Shown: positions 16,650 through 26,574, counted from the first letter of the stretch. The stretch is 64,000 nt of DNA from JARKPK01 sp964631235 (GCA_964631235.1 CAZVZX010000024.1:1-64000), one strand, 5' to 3'. Numbers and translations: made by a program. Notes: generated by a model not told the origin, from the letters alone.

Positions 16650-17852
16650 TCACGGTTCCTCGTCGAGCCGCTCGGTTTCGCGGCCGGCGATCGATCCGGC
16701 GGCAGCGAACACGGCCGGATCGGTCTCCGCGCTAAGAAATCGCAGGCTACCGTCGCACAGGGCGAAGTTCAGCCCGCCGGGATGAGCGCTGCCCCAACCG
16801 CGACGGCACGGCCCGGCCGAGCCGGCGCCTCCAAGATTGCGACAACGATCGTAATCGCCCAGGAGCACGCGGGCCTGAGGCGTGGCCGCGCCGAGGCTGT
16901 AGAACGAGTACGAGTACGCCCAAAAGGGGCCGAATGACGTGTTCGTCTGCGTGGCGGCCTCGCCGACGAGCAGCGTGTGGGAAAGCCCATCGGTGATCGA
17001 CTTCACGTTTTCGCGCTGATACCCGAGGATGCCCACCACGTGCAGCGGCCCGCGCCAGCGACGATCGTACTGAATCGCCTCGCCGGAATCGAGAAAACTG
17101 TCGCCGTCGCTGCGGCCCGACATCCCGCGGTACGACCCGCCGGCATACGGCACATTCCGGCCGTAAGACGAAGCCGGCCCCATCGCAGGCACTTCGATCC
17201 GCGCGGCCGACGCATCCGAGGGGCACTGGTAGAGCGCGATGGACGATTCGCGGACCATGCGGTTGGCTTCATCCTCGTTGCACCGGTCGAAACGATACGC
17301 TTTGTGCAGCGCGCCTTGCTCGACGTAGGGCAAGATGTCGATCAGCCAGTTTTGCTGATCTTCCGAAGGTGTCTGCGGACCGCTGGGATTGGCGCCGGGG
17401 CAAACGCCCGCCGTCTTCGCATAGTTGCCCGCCGGAAAGACGGTCATCGCATCGTGATGCGCGTGCAGGGCCAATGCGATTTGGCGGAGATTGTTGCCGC
17501 ACTGCGAGCGGCGGGCGGCCTCGCGCACCTGCTGCACGGCCGGCAACAATAGCGCGATCAAGACGGCGATGATCGCAATGACCACCAGCAATTCGACTAA
17601 AGTGAAACCGGCGGGCGCCGCCCCGCTGAAACGCCCGCCGGTCGTTCTATCGCAGTTTGTCGGCCAAGGGGCCGCTTTCCCGTCTTCGACTTGGTTGCGC
17701 CGATTCGAACGGCTTTGGATAAGTTCGGCTTCTTGGGCACCGATTGTCCGATCCAGTCTTCGAGGCGGCCGCGCACACCAACCGCGCCTGCCGCGGCATT
17801 GCGTGCCGCGTGGCTTGACCGCCCGAATCGCGGATCGGATGAAACAGGTCAT
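16650..17852 (-). CDS. DUF1559 protein with type IV pilin-like N-terminus
   Basis: About 400 residues. The pilin-like segment FTLVELLVVIAIIAVLIALL is preceded by a small residue, as needed for prepilin peptidase processing, and followed by LPAVQQVREAARRSQCGNNL, the classic DUF1559 start. The C-terminal CDGSLRFLSAETD matches the H-x-G-G...DGSVRF ending of the family. These proteins are massively expanded in planctomycetes; they are thought to be surface or pseudopilus-like, with unknown function. The start is uncertain: the ATG at 17852 gives a leader of about 80 residues, far longer than usual, and the open frame continues to 17975. No better start with a ribosome binding site was found. Confidence 0.85.
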   Translation of the reverse strand: MTCFIRSAIRAVKPRGTQCRGRRGWCARPPRRLDRTIGAQEAELIQSRSNRRNQVEDGKAAPWPTNCDRTTGGRFSGAAPAGFTLVELLVVIAIIAVLIALLLPAVQQVREAARRSQCGNNLRQIALALHAHHDAMTVFPAGNYAKTAGVCPGANPSGPQTPSEDQQNWLIDILPYVEQGALHKAYRFDRCNEDEANRMVRESSIALYQCPSDASAARIEVPAMGPASSYGRNVPYAGGSYRGMSGRSDGDSFLDSGEAIQYDRRWRGPLHVVGILGYQRENVKSITDGLSHTLLVGEAATQTNTSFGPFWAYSYSFYSLGAATPQARVLLGDYDRCRNLGGAGSAGPCRRGWGSAHPGGLNFALCDGSLRFLSAETDPAVFAAAGSIAGRETERLDEEP

Positions 17853-18040
17853 TCTCTTGCTGCGAAGTACGTCCCGCGCCGATCGTGTGCCCAAGGTCCG
17901 CAGCGGAACCGCCGCTCTCGCGCGACCCATTGCCAACGGGCGTATTCGCCGGTCCGCTGCCGCACCCGACGGCATCCGTTCGCCCCGCAGGCCGCAATGG
18001 GGCCACCGAGCGCGGCGCGGGAACCATCAGCCGCCGGGCA

Positions 18041-19948
18041 TTACCCGCGCCGCAGTCGTCGCCGCAGCACCAGTCCGCCGAACGCCAGTGCCGACACGGC
18101 GGAGAACAACGCGGCCGGCTCGGGCACCGGGGCGAATTGCCCGCCGACAATCAAGCCATCTTGTAAAACCACACCATCGCCACTGGTGCCGACGCGGACC
18201 TTCCAGGTTCCCGCGGCGTTGTCGCTGAGGGTGAAACGGCCCAACAGCAGGTTACCTGAGATGTCCCCGCCCGGCCCCCAGGCGATGTTGATGCCGTTGG
18301 CGTCGAAGTGTTTGGTCGGGCTTCCGCCGCGATCAACCGCCCCGCCCGGCACCAATAGGGTTTGCGTCGAATCGAACGCACCGGGGGCGACAAACGTATC
18401 GAACGCAGCCGCCGGCAGCAGCCCGATCAATGCCGCCGACGGAGGGCCGTCGCCGCTGTTGAACGGATTCTGGTAAATCGAACCTTGACTCAGCGAGACG
18501 AGCAATTGAGCGGACAGCCAATTGCCGGAGATCTGGAGAGTCATGTCGGAGGTTGCGTAGCCCGTCCCCAACGCAGCCGAGTTATCGACCTCGACGAAGC
18601 TCAGCGTGGCCGCGTGCGACGGTTGGGCGGCAAGGGCGAGGCCGCCGACGAGCAGGGCCAAACCAAACCACTTGACCACCGCGAGGGCGCGACGGCGAGC
18701 AGCAATCGCGGCAGCGCCCAGCATGCCCGCGACGAGCAGCAGGGCCGCGGCCGGCTCGGGCACCGGCATGGTCGGGGCGGAACCGCTCAGTCCACCGGTG
18801 CCTTTGCCCCAATTGGCGACGAGCGTTTCGAAGTCGGCCGCGCTGACGATGCCGTCGGCATTGAAGTCGCCGAGGGTCAGATCGCCTTTGGCCACGCTTT
18901 GGCCCCAGCCGGCCACCAGCCGCTCGAAATCAGCGCCGCTGACCATCCCGTCGCGATTGGCATCGCCGGCGAGCATCACGTCGGCGGCGTTCATCACCAA
19001 CAAGCGATAGCCGCCCTGGCCATTTCCAGAGTTTTGATCGAGGATTCCCGTCACATCGAACAAGCCGTCCGGGGCGACCGACGTGAGGAACGAATCGTTC
19101 AGGCCGAGGTAGATGCTCAGCGTTCGACCGGTGGGGTCAATCACATTGGTCCAGGTGTTTTTGCCCCAGGGTTGGCCGTCGGCAAGGCGAACATTGCGAA
19201 GCTCGACGCGGCTCATTTGATAGAACTCGCCGCCGGTCTGTCGCGTGGCGTCCCAAATGAACTCGTTGGCCGTGGTTTTCAGGTCGGCCAGCGCGATCGG
19301 CGCGGCGGCGGGCAGCCCGAAGTTCGACTGAAGCACTACGATCTCGAAATCGTTAGTCGGGGAGTTGTTGTGGGCCTCGTTGATATTCCGTTTGCCGGCG
19401 TAGTTCAGGCCCACTCGAGCACGAACTTCGATCAGGTCGCCCGGCTGGATGGCCGGCGTCGTTCGGCCGACGTAGTTGTAGCCCAGCCGATCAAGCTCGG
19501 CCAACCACTGTGCGTTGGTGTACGACTTTGCGGGATGGTCGTTGATCCACGGCAGGTTGCCGTAGTTTTGACCCATCCACGCGGCCGTGCCGCCGAAATC
19601 GCTGTAGGGCGAAAGCGGATCGGGATCCCACGGCGTGCCGTCGAGGTTGACCGATTGCACGAAGAACTCGGCCTGCCCGCCCAAGAAGCCCGGCGTGTAT
19701 GTGTCGGTAAACGCCGGGGCGGCATCGAGCCAGTCGAGATTGTTGTTGAGCACTACGCCGCGGAGCCGAATCGGAAAACCATTGGCCGGGTAGGCACTGC
19801 CGCCGCTGGGGGTAACCGCCTGATAGACGTTGTGATTGATGATCGGCACCGAATCCCAATCTTGGGCGTTCGTCTGCCCGACGAAAACGCCCACGCAAAG
19901 AACGCTCAGAACAATCGTGGGTGTTAACGAAAGTCGGAAGGGTAACAC
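18041..19948 (-). CDS. double PEP-CTERM surface protein (apparent in-frame fusion of two)
   Basis: 635 residues from a GTG at 19948 with GGAGG 7 bases upstream and a good signal peptide (VLPFRLSLTPTIVLSVLCVG, cut near TNAQ). Residues about 30-340 form a secreted domain of unknown fold. Two dockerin-like calcium loops follow (GDANRDGMVSGADF and GDFNADGIVSAADF). A full PEP-CTERM tail then appears at about 395-420 (VPEPAAALLLVAGM, then RRR). The frame does not stop: from residue 424 a second signal peptide (VVKWFGLALLVGGLALA, cut near SHAATL) opens a 190-residue domain ending in another PEP-CTERM tail (VPEPAALFSAVSALAFGG, then RRRLRRG). A GTG at 18679 could start the second part separately, but no ribosome binding site precedes it. 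PEP-CTERM proteins are sorted by exosortase to the surface or matrix. Confidence 0.8.
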   Translation of the reverse strand: MLPFRLSLTPTIVLSVLCVGVFVGQTNAQDWDSVPIINHNVYQAVTPSGGSAYPANGFPIRLRGVVLNNNLDWLDAAPAFTDTYTPGFLGGQAEFFVQSVNLDGTPWDPDPLSPYSDFGGTAAWMGQNYGNLPWINDHPAKSYTNAQWLAELDRLGYNYVGRTTPAIQPGDLIEVRARVGLNYAGKRNINEAHNNSPTNDFEIVVLQSNFGLPAAAPIALADLKTTANEFIWDATRQTGGEFYQMSRVELRNVRLADGQPWGKNTWTNVIDPTGRTLSIYLGLNDSFLTSVAPDGLFDVTGILDQNSGNGQGGYRLLVMNAADVMLAGDANRDGMVSGADFERLVAGWGQSVAKGDLTLGDFNADGIVSAADFETLVANWGKGTGGLSGSAPTMPVPEPAAALLLVAGMLGAAAIAARRRALAVVKWFGLALLVGGLALAAQPSHAATLSFVEVDNSAALGTGYATSDMTLQISGNWLSAQLLVSLSQGSIYQNPFNSGDGPPSAALIGLLPAAAFDTFVAPGAFDSTQTLLVPGGAVDRGGSPTKHFDANGINIAWGPGGDISGNLLLGRFTLSDNAAGTWKVRVGTSGDGVVLQDGLIVGGQFAPVPEPAALFSAVSALAFGGLVLRRRLRRG

Positions 19949-20561
19949 GGCGATGCCTCCTTCAAAGTGGGTCGTTGCAAAGCTGGTGGCGAAGCGAAGA
20001 CAGATGGTTGGGCGCGGCCAAGGTGGTAATACTATCGCCTTGTGCGTAACACCGAACCATCTTACCCATTCTTCCAGACGTTGCAATAGGCTTTCGCGCC
20101 CGTGCGGGTAAAAAGTCCGACCGGGAATCGGGCAGGGCGGCGGGCCAGGCCGAAAACGAAACGGCAGCGAACCCGCCGACGGCCCATCGGAATCTATGTC
20201 AATGGTAGAAAATGAGTTAGGCCATTCTTTCCTTCCGCCATCGTCGCCGGGCAATTCCTCGATGGCCGGGCGAGCCTTCGCGCGAACGAATGAAGAGAAT
20301 TGAGAGAAAGAGAGGGTGGCCGGGATCAGACGGGTGCTTCCCGAAGGTCAATCCACGATGGGCCCCGCGGAATCGCCGCTTGCTCTCGGGAGGGAGGGTT
20401 GATTGAGAGCCATCCGATGCAAACGAATTCTCCGCTCCAATACCTATTTCGCGCTTTCGCGGTTGCCATTCTTCTTCTTGTTTCGCGTTTTCGCGATTGC
20501 CATTTCTCTTTGCCGCTTCCGCGCTTTCGCGTTGTCATTTCTCTATTAGCGGATGCGAAGT
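19949..20561. other. intergenic region with GCGAAA-type repeats
   Basis: 613 bases between the PEP-CTERM start and the DUF3616 stop. The part at 20448-20545 is repetitive (listed separately). The rest, including the likely PEP-CTERM promoter near 19970-20060, shows no gene or clear motif. Confidence 0.4.
20448..20545 (-). repeat. three imperfect ~35-bp repeats with GCGAAA boxes
   Basis: Three units begin at about 20450, 20484 and 20520. On the minus strand each reads roughly AATGGCAACCGCGAAAGCGC then GAAA, with paired GCGAAA boxes about 8 to 10 bases apart. The block lies 17 bases past the DUF3616 stop and points the same way as that gene, like the GCGAAT arrays elsewhere in the window. Confidence 0.65.
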
Positions 20562-21674
20562 TCAATTGCTGGGCAGTCGGGGCCGGACTGCCCGAAACCG
20601 TGCGGCATTGCGCTCGATCAGACCGTCGAAAACGATCAGCAGTTCGTAGCACTCGGGCGACTCCGCCAGCAGGGCCATTCCTTCCGGCTTGGCTGCGGGC
20701 TGCGGCGACGGAATTCCTGCCCGCGGTTTGTCCGCCGGTTCATCCGCCAAGGCGAAGCTTCCTGCTGCCGGATTCCGTTGCGGCGACGGAATCGTTCCCA
20801 GGGGCTTGACCGACGCGGTCAGGTCCACGTCTTTGCCGGGGATGCCGTCGCGGCCGTCCCAATGGTAGAGCTCGAACGACACCGGCTCATTGTTCACCGG
20901 CCCGCCGATCAGCAAATAGCCGTCGCTCACGCGGAGGATATCGCGGATGCCGCGGCCGCCGAGATGCACCAGCGCCAACCGGCCGGACTCGGGCCGATCG
21001 AATGAGAAGTTGAGCACCGGGGCGAAGCCCTCGCGGAATACCGGGCTGCGGAAGGCGGCCACCAAGCCGTCGGCAGCGAGGGCGATTCCTTCGATGTCGA
21101 TGCCGTTCTCTTTGCCCGGGATGGCCAGAAAAGGGGCCAGCAGTTCGTCATTTTCCAGTCGCGGGCGCAGGCTGGTTGAGCGGATCGGCGCGGCGAGGCG
21201 GCCGGCCGCATCGAGCTCGAAACGGAAGACCTTCTCGCGCAGCGGTTCACGCTGGTTTTCGGCAAGCCGCTTGCGGTTGGCTTTTTGCGTTTTGTCGGGC
21301 TTCAGCAGCGAACGCTTCCGCGAATGCGAACCGATGGCATAGACCGTCGAGTCGGAGCAGGCGATGCCTTCGATGTCGATCTCGTCGTCGTCCTTCGCCC
21401 CTTCGATCAGCGGAATGGTCTCGTGCAGCGTGTACTCGTCGGGACCGGTGCGTTTGAGGACTTGAACAACAGGCCCTTCGTCGGCGGCGACAACGAGGAA
21501 CCGCCCGCCGGCCGCCAGCCCAACGGCACTGAGGTTGTCGGGAAAGCGGATCTCGCCGCGAAAGGCGACATCGGCCAGCAGTTGCACTTCCGCCGCCGGC
21601 GCCGAAAACGGGCGGTCGGCGAAACAGGACGACACCAATGCGAACGTGACGCCAAGCGAGGCGAAGCGGCTCAT
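20562..21674 (-). CDS. secreted DUF3616 protein
   Basis: 370 residues from the ATG at 21674, which gives a signal peptide (MSRFASLGVTFALVSSCFA). The body is a probable beta-propeller: FPDNLSAVGLAAGGRFLVVA opens it, and the family hallmark D-I-E-G-I-A occurs twice (DEIDIEGIACSDSTVYAIGS and NGIDIEGIALAADGLVAAFR). The stretch GKENGIDIEGIA and the end PEGMALL fit DUF3616, a family related in pattern to esterase-like phytase propellers. Activity is unknown. A longer frame to 21818 adds only a basic stretch. It is followed by GCGAAA-type repeats and is the last of a run of minus-strand genes. Confidence 0.82.
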   Translation of the reverse strand: MSRFASLGVTFALVSSCFADRPFSAPAAEVQLLADVAFRGEIRFPDNLSAVGLAAGGRFLVVAADEGPVVQVLKRTGPDEYTLHETIPLIEGAKDDDEIDIEGIACSDSTVYAIGSHSRKRSLLKPDKTQKANRKRLAENQREPLREKVFRFELDAAGRLAAPIRSTSLRPRLENDELLAPFLAIPGKENGIDIEGIALAADGLVAAFRSPVFREGFAPVLNFSFDRPESGRLALVHLGGRGIRDILRVSDGYLLIGGPVNNEPVSFELYHWDGRDGIPGKDVDLTASVKPLGTIPSPQRNPAAGSFALADEPADKPRAGIPSPQPAAKPEGMALLAESPECYELLIVFDGLIERNAARFRAVRPRLPSN

Positions 21675-22272
21675 CACATATCGGCCCCACTTGGACCTTT
21701 TTGCGTCTTTCGCGGCTTTCTTCGGTCCGAGAACGCGGCCGATCGTGTGGCAAACAGCCATCAACCCGACGAGCTCGGCCAAAGCAATTCGATCGTGCGA
21801 TCGCATCGAACACCTCACGTTACCTCACTGTGTGCAAACCTCGTTCTTCGCGCGGATCTCGCACAATCGCGGAGATTCGAGCGCGACTGCGGCGGTCATC
21901 GTCCGCAATCGCCCGTTTGCAACCTCGCGGCGAACCGTGGGCCGCCACCGTTCGAGTCTAGCGAAAACCGTCGCCTGACGAAAGCGAAACCATTCGGCAC
22001 GCAAGGCTGCCCAGTGGCGGCAGCCGGCAACGCAAGCTATGACGTGCTGCGCGACCGGCCGAATTTCCATTCGCTTGACAGCCCACCGGGCAGCAGGCGA
22101 CAATCGCCCCGATGGATCGTGGCCGCCGGTTCTCGGCGGTTCGAATAACGTGGGTGGGAACGGACCGCGGTTCGGCCGATGGTTCTGCGCCGGTGGGCCG
22201 AAACCGCGTCGCGGCTGAATTGGTCGCTTGGGCTGATTGTCGGCCGCTGCGGCATTCGATGGAGAGGTTGGG
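21675..22272. other. divergent intergenic region
   Basis: 598 bases between the divergent DUF3616 gene and the lipoprotein gene; promoters for both should lie here. A stretch at 21697-21720 resembles one block of the dispersed repeat (TTTGCGTCTTTCGCGGCTTT). No coding sequence is evident. Confidence 0.4.
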
Positions 22273-23019
22273 ATGGTGACGCCGATGAGGACGTGTTGTT
22301 TGCGATTGTTTTCGCCTGTGGCGGTTGCGTTCTGTGTCTTTGCGCTGGGGTGCGGCTCGGGGGAATATCAGAAACGGCTGAACAATTCGCTGAAGCAGCG
22401 GAGAGAACAGTCGGCCTTTGCCGCGATGAGCGAACCGATATCGCTGCCGGGTACGAAGCTGACCTTTCGCGTGCCGAAGGAGTTCGTCAACGCGGCCGAC
22501 AAGGCGGCCGATCCGCTGCACAAAAAGCTGCTTTCGCCGGGCCCGCTGCGTCCCGAACAGGCGGATGCCGCCGCGTTCTACATGTATTTGACGGAAGCCA
22601 AACCCGAGCAAGGCGAAGATCTGCCTGCGTTGACGCTGCATTGGGGGCGACGCGATCCGGCCGCCGGCAGCAAACAAGACCCATCGAGCGAATTGATGTA
22701 CGCCCTGCAAGACGCGATGCCCAACATGGAACTCAAGTGGCAAGAGGAGCATTTCTTCACTCCCCAGGGCGGCAGCGTCACGTGGCAGAAGCTGTCGGCC
22801 TCGGGCACGATGGAGTTTGTCATGGTCAAATGCGCCGATGGCACCCTGACCGGCACCAAGCGGATGAAAGGAGATTTTTACCTTTATATCTGCAAGCATC
22901 CCGAGAGCGAAGTGTTCGTGTGGATGGTGTGGCGCGTGCCCGACATTATTGCCGGCGATGTGGCAGTGCCGGTGTATGCGGCCCAGGTGGGCGGCTCGCT
23001 GAAGTTCGAGTCCGAGTGA
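22273..23019 (+). CDS. probable lipoprotein of unknown function
   Basis: 248 residues from the ATG at 22273, with GGAGAGG 5 bases upstream. The signal (residues about 5-26) ends in ALGCGSG, so Cys27 is a likely lipidation site although the lipobox is not perfect. The mature part has no recognised domain. It holds conserved-looking stretches such as LPGTKLTFRVPKEF, ALTLHWGRRDPAAG and VFVWMVWRVPD, in a mixed alpha/beta pattern. It is probably held in the outer or cytoplasmic membrane facing the periplasm. The next gene starts 260 bases later on the same strand. Confidence 0.72.
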   Translation: MVTPMRTCCLRLFSPVAVAFCVFALGCGSGEYQKRLNNSLKQRREQSAFAAMSEPISLPGTKLTFRVPKEFVNAADKAADPLHKKLLSPGPLRPEQADAAAFYMYLTEAKPEQGEDLPALTLHWGRRDPAAGSKQDPSSELMYALQDAMPNMELKWQEEHFFTPQGGSVTWQKLSASGTMEFVMVKCADGTLTGTKRMKGDFYLYICKHPESEVFVWMVWRVPDIIAGDVAVPVYAAQVGGSLKFESE

Positions 23020-23279
23020 TCATCGCACGGCAAGCGGACGCACCATTGGCGCCGACCGAACGCACGACATTCAACGGCGCAACCGCGTGCGTTGTTCGGC
23101 GGCCGGTTGCAAGTGCGGTAGTCGTCGGCGAAAACACGCCGCATTGCTTCGATCGTGCCGAGCAAGTCGATCCATGCGGGTCGGTAGGGCTTTCTCGCCG
23201 GGCGGTGTTGCCGCACCCGGCCGAGATTCGGAGCCCGCGGGTCGATCGAGAATTCAGTTGAGAGAAAAAGAAATCGGGG

Positions 23280-24170
23280 ATGATGGGCTTAGAGACTCTT
23301 TCTCGACTTGCTCAATGGCTGAAGATCGGGGCCTGGTGTTCGGCCGTGGTTTGGGCCGCAATGTTCTGCACGAGCGCCTGCGCGGTCGAAATCATCGCCC
23401 ACCGCGGGGCGTCGGACGATGCGCCGGAAAACACCTTGGCCGCCATGCAACTGGCCTGGAAACAGCAGGCCGACGCCATCGAACTCGACATCCGGCTGAC
23501 GCGCGACGGGCAGATCGTTCTGCTGCACGACGCCACGACCAAGCGCACAACCGGGCTCGACAAGCCAATCACCGAACTTGCCTGGGATGAAGTCCGCCGA
23601 CTCGATGCGGGCAGGTGGAAAGACCCCAAATGGACGGGCGAACGCATCCCGCGGCTTTCCGACGTGCTGGCCACCGTGCCCGAGGGCAAGCGGGCGTTTG
23701 TCGAATTGAAGTGCGGGCCCGAGGTGCTGGACGAGCTTCAGCGGGTGATCGAGGCGTCGGGCAAACGGCCGGAGCAGATCGTGCTGATCGGCTTCAACCT
23801 CGAAACGATGCGGCAGGCCCGACAGCGCTTGCCGAAACATCAGGTCTATTGGGTCGTGGGCTACGAGAAGGACAAGAAGACGGGCGTGCTGCCGAAGCTC
23901 GACGACGTGATTGCCGCCGCCCGCCAGGCCGGTTTCCATGGGCTCGATCTTTCTGAGAAGTGGCCGCTGGACGCCCGAGCCGTGGGGCAGATCCGTCAGG
24001 CCGGCTTGCAACTTTACGTGTGGACGGTGGACGACCCGGCAGCAGCCAAACGGTTTGCGTCGTTGGGCGTGGACGGCATCACCACGAATCGCCCGGCGGC
24101 GATCCGTGCGGCGCTGATCCCCGGCACGCAGCGACCTGCGGCTGGCGAGAAATCATCGGAAGGCGAATGA
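23280..24170 (+). CDS. secreted glycerophosphodiester phosphodiesterase
   Basis: 296 residues with a hydrophobic N-terminus (about 15-35) that should act as a signal peptide. The GDPD TIM barrel begins at IIAHRGASDDAPENT: His41-Arg42 and Glu50 are the first catalytic set, Glu68 and Asp70 (IELDIRLTRDG) bind the metal, and His83-Asp84 (LLHDAT) complete the site. LYVWTVDDP and VDGITTNRPAAIR near the end are also typical. The enzyme splits glycerophosphodiesters to glycerol-3-phosphate and an alcohol, probably in the periplasm. Its stop overlaps the start of the S9 peptidase gene in ATGA, so translation of the two is coupled. Confidence 0.92.
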   Translation: MMGLETLSRLAQWLKIGAWCSAVVWAAMFCTSACAVEIIAHRGASDDAPENTLAAMQLAWKQQADAIELDIRLTRDGQIVLLHDATTKRTTGLDKPITELAWDEVRRLDAGRWKDPKWTGERIPRLSDVLATVPEGKRAFVELKCGPEVLDELQRVIEASGKRPEQIVLIGFNLETMRQARQRLPKHQVYWVVGYEKDKKTGVLPKLDDVIAAARQAGFHGLDLSEKWPLDARAVGQIRQAGLQLYVWTVDDPAAAKRFASLGVDGITTNRPAAIRAALIPGTQRPAAGEKSSEGE

Positions 24171-26512
24171 AAACGCATATTCCATTGTTGCTGTTCGGTC
24201 TGGTGTTCTGTGCGTTCGTTGGTCCTTTGGTTGCGGCCGACAAGCGGATCGACCGCGCCTTGGCCCTGGGAAAGCGGACGGAGAATCTCGTCTTTCGCGA
24301 ACGGGTTGTGCCCCATTGGCTGCCCGGTGAAAAGTCATTCTGGTACAAGGTGGAGACGGGGCCGAAGTCGCATGAATACGTGTTGATTGATGCCGAAAGC
24401 GGCCGCCGCACCGTCGCCGCCACGTTGGCCGGCTTGGGCCTGCCCGAGCCCGAGCCGATCAAGTCGTCGGAAACCACGGTGGAACTTCGCAAGACGGCGA
24501 AGACCGGCGAATCGTCGGGCATCAAGTTCGTCAACAAACTCGATCGCGATGTCGAGCTTTTTTGGATCAACCAAGACGGCGAACATGTGGCCTACGGTTC
24601 GATTCGTGCCGGAGCGGAGCGACAGCAGCACACCTTCGAGGGACATGTTTGGCTGGTAGCCGACGCGGCCAAGCGGCCCCTGGCGGTGATCGAAGGGGCG
24701 GCCGAGATGCGAACCCTGCTGATCGACGGCCCGGGCCGCGAAGCCAGCGCCCGGCCGCGGCGCGGCCCGCGCGGAGCGTTGTCGCCCGACGGCAAATGGT
24801 CGGCGGTTGTCGAGCGCGGGCGAGTAACGCTTGTCGATCGGCAGAGGAACACCACGGTTCACATCCAAACCGAGTTCGACGGCCGCTCGCCCTTTCATGG
24901 GCAGCCGGCTTGGTCGCCCGATTCTTCCGCCTTCGTCGTTTGGAATGCGCCCGAGGTTCCGCAGCGGAAGGTGGTGATCGTCGAGTCGTCGCCCAAGAAT
25001 GAGCTTCAGCCGAAGCTGAAGGAGTTTACCTACCAGAAGCCCGGCGATCCGCTGCCGCAGCCGGTTCCGGTGGTGTTTCGCGTAGGCGATGAAGGTCCGC
25101 GTTGGCTGAAGGTCGATTCCAGCCTATTCCCCACGCCCTTTGCGCCCTCGCCGGAATTGAATGTCGTATGGTCGCCCGACGGCAGCGAGTTCTATTTCGA
25201 CTACAACCAGCGGGGCCATCAGGTTTATCGAATCATCGGGGTCGATGCCGCGACGGGTCGGGCCCGTACCGTCGTCGAGGAAACCAGCGCAACGTTCATC
25301 GATTACACCAACAAGACATGGCGCCACTGGCTTCATGCGAGCGGCGAGCTGTTGTGGATGAGTGAACGCGACGGGTGGTGCCATCTGTGGCTTTATGATT
25401 CGGCCGCCGGCACGGTGAAGAATCAAGTGACTCGTGGCCCGTGGGTCGTCCGCGAGGTGTTGCATGTCGACGAAGCGCAGCGCGAGGTGTGGTTTATGGC
25501 CGGCGGCGTGCGGCCCGGCGAAGACCCATATCACAAGCACCTCTGCCGGGTGAAGTTCGACGGCAGCGGATTCCAGCGATTGACCGAGGCCGACGGGCAG
25601 CACCGGGTGACGTTTTCGCCCGGCCGCGAGTATTTTATCGATAGCTGGTCGCGGGTCGATCATCCGCCGGTGCATGAGCTGCGCCGCAGCAGCGATGGCC
25701 GCTTAGTCTGCGTTCTGGAAAAGGCCGATGCCGGCCGCCTCTTGGCAAGCGGATGGAAATTGCCCGAGCGCTTTGCGGCCAAAGGTCGCGACGGCAAGAC
25801 GGACATTTACGGCATCATCATCAAGCCCACCGATTTCGACCCAGCGAAGAGATACCCGGTGATCGAGGAGATCTACGCCGGGCCGCACTCGGCATTTGTG
25901 CCCAAGGAGTTCGGCCGGCTGTTGCGGGAAAGCACGATGGCCGAGCTGGGGTTTGTGTTAGTGCGAATCGACGGCATGGGCACGAACCATCGCGGCAAGG
26001 CGTTTCACGACGTGTGTTGGAAGAATCTCAAAGACGCCGGCTTTCCTGATCGGATCGCGTGGATCAAGGCGGCGGCCGCCACGCGTCCCTGGCTCGATCT
26101 GAGCCGTGTGGGCATCTACGGCGGCAGCGCCGGCGGGCAGAGTGCGATGCGGGCGCTGCTCGATCACGGCGATTTCTATCGAGTAGCGGTGGCCGACTGC
26201 GGCTGCCATGATAACCGGATGGACAAAATCTGGTGGAACGAGCAGTGGATGGGTTGGCCCGTGGACGAAAGTTACCAACGAAGCTCGAATGCCGAGGACG
26301 CGCACAAACTGCAAGGCCGACTGCTGCTGATCGTCGGTGAACTAGATACGAACGTCGATCCGGCAAGCACGATGCAGGTGGTTGGTGCGCTGCAACGGGC
26401 GGGCAAGTCGTTCGACTTCATGCCGATCGTCGGCGCCGGCCACGGTGCGGCCGAAACGCCTTACGGCTCGCGCCTGCGAATGGAGTTCTTCCTCCGGCAT
26501 TTGCAGCCCTAA
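24167..26512 (+). CDS. secreted S9 family (dipeptidyl peptidase IV-like) peptidase
   Basis: 781 residues from the ATG at 24167, giving a signal peptide (MKTHIPLLLFGLVFCAFVG, cut near VAAD). Residues about 90-500 form the DPPIV N-terminal beta-propeller (SPDGKWSAVVERG, VVWSPDGSEFYFDYN). The C-terminal alpha/beta-hydrolase domain carries the triad Ser654 (GGSAGG), Asp727 (GELDTNVDP) and His759 (GAGHGAAE). It should clip dipeptides or short peptides in the periplasm. Length is normal for the family. The start overlaps the GDPD stop by 4 bases, so both are read from one message; a shared nutrient-scavenging role is a guess. Confidence 0.93.
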   Translation: MKTHIPLLLFGLVFCAFVGPLVAADKRIDRALALGKRTENLVFRERVVPHWLPGEKSFWYKVETGPKSHEYVLIDAESGRRTVAATLAGLGLPEPEPIKSSETTVELRKTAKTGESSGIKFVNKLDRDVELFWINQDGEHVAYGSIRAGAERQQHTFEGHVWLVADAAKRPLAVIEGAAEMRTLLIDGPGREASARPRRGPRGALSPDGKWSAVVERGRVTLVDRQRNTTVHIQTEFDGRSPFHGQPAWSPDSSAFVVWNAPEVPQRKVVIVESSPKNELQPKLKEFTYQKPGDPLPQPVPVVFRVGDEGPRWLKVDSSLFPTPFAPSPELNVVWSPDGSEFYFDYNQRGHQVYRIIGVDAATGRARTVVEETSATFIDYTNKTWRHWLHASGELLWMSERDGWCHLWLYDSAAGTVKNQVTRGPWVVREVLHVDEAQREVWFMAGGVRPGEDPYHKHLCRVKFDGSGFQRLTEADGQHRVTFSPGREYFIDSWSRVDHPPVHELRRSSDGRLVCVLEKADAGRLLASGWKLPERFAAKGRDGKTDIYGIIIKPTDFDPAKRYPVIEEIYAGPHSAFVPKEFGRLLRESTMAELGFVLVRIDGMGTNHRGKAFHDVCWKNLKDAGFPDRIAWIKAAAATRPWLDLSRVGIYGGSAGGQSAMRALLDHGDFYRVAVADCGCHDNRMDKIWWNEQWMGWPVDESYQRSSNAEDAHKLQGRLLLIVGELDTNVDPASTMQVVGALQRAGKSFDFMPIVGAGHGAAETPYGSRLRMEFFLRHLQP

Positions 26513-26574
26513 GCGAAAAGGCAACGCTGGGGTTAGGGTCGCGCGAATTCGGGCGACGCGCCAAAGCCGGTTGC

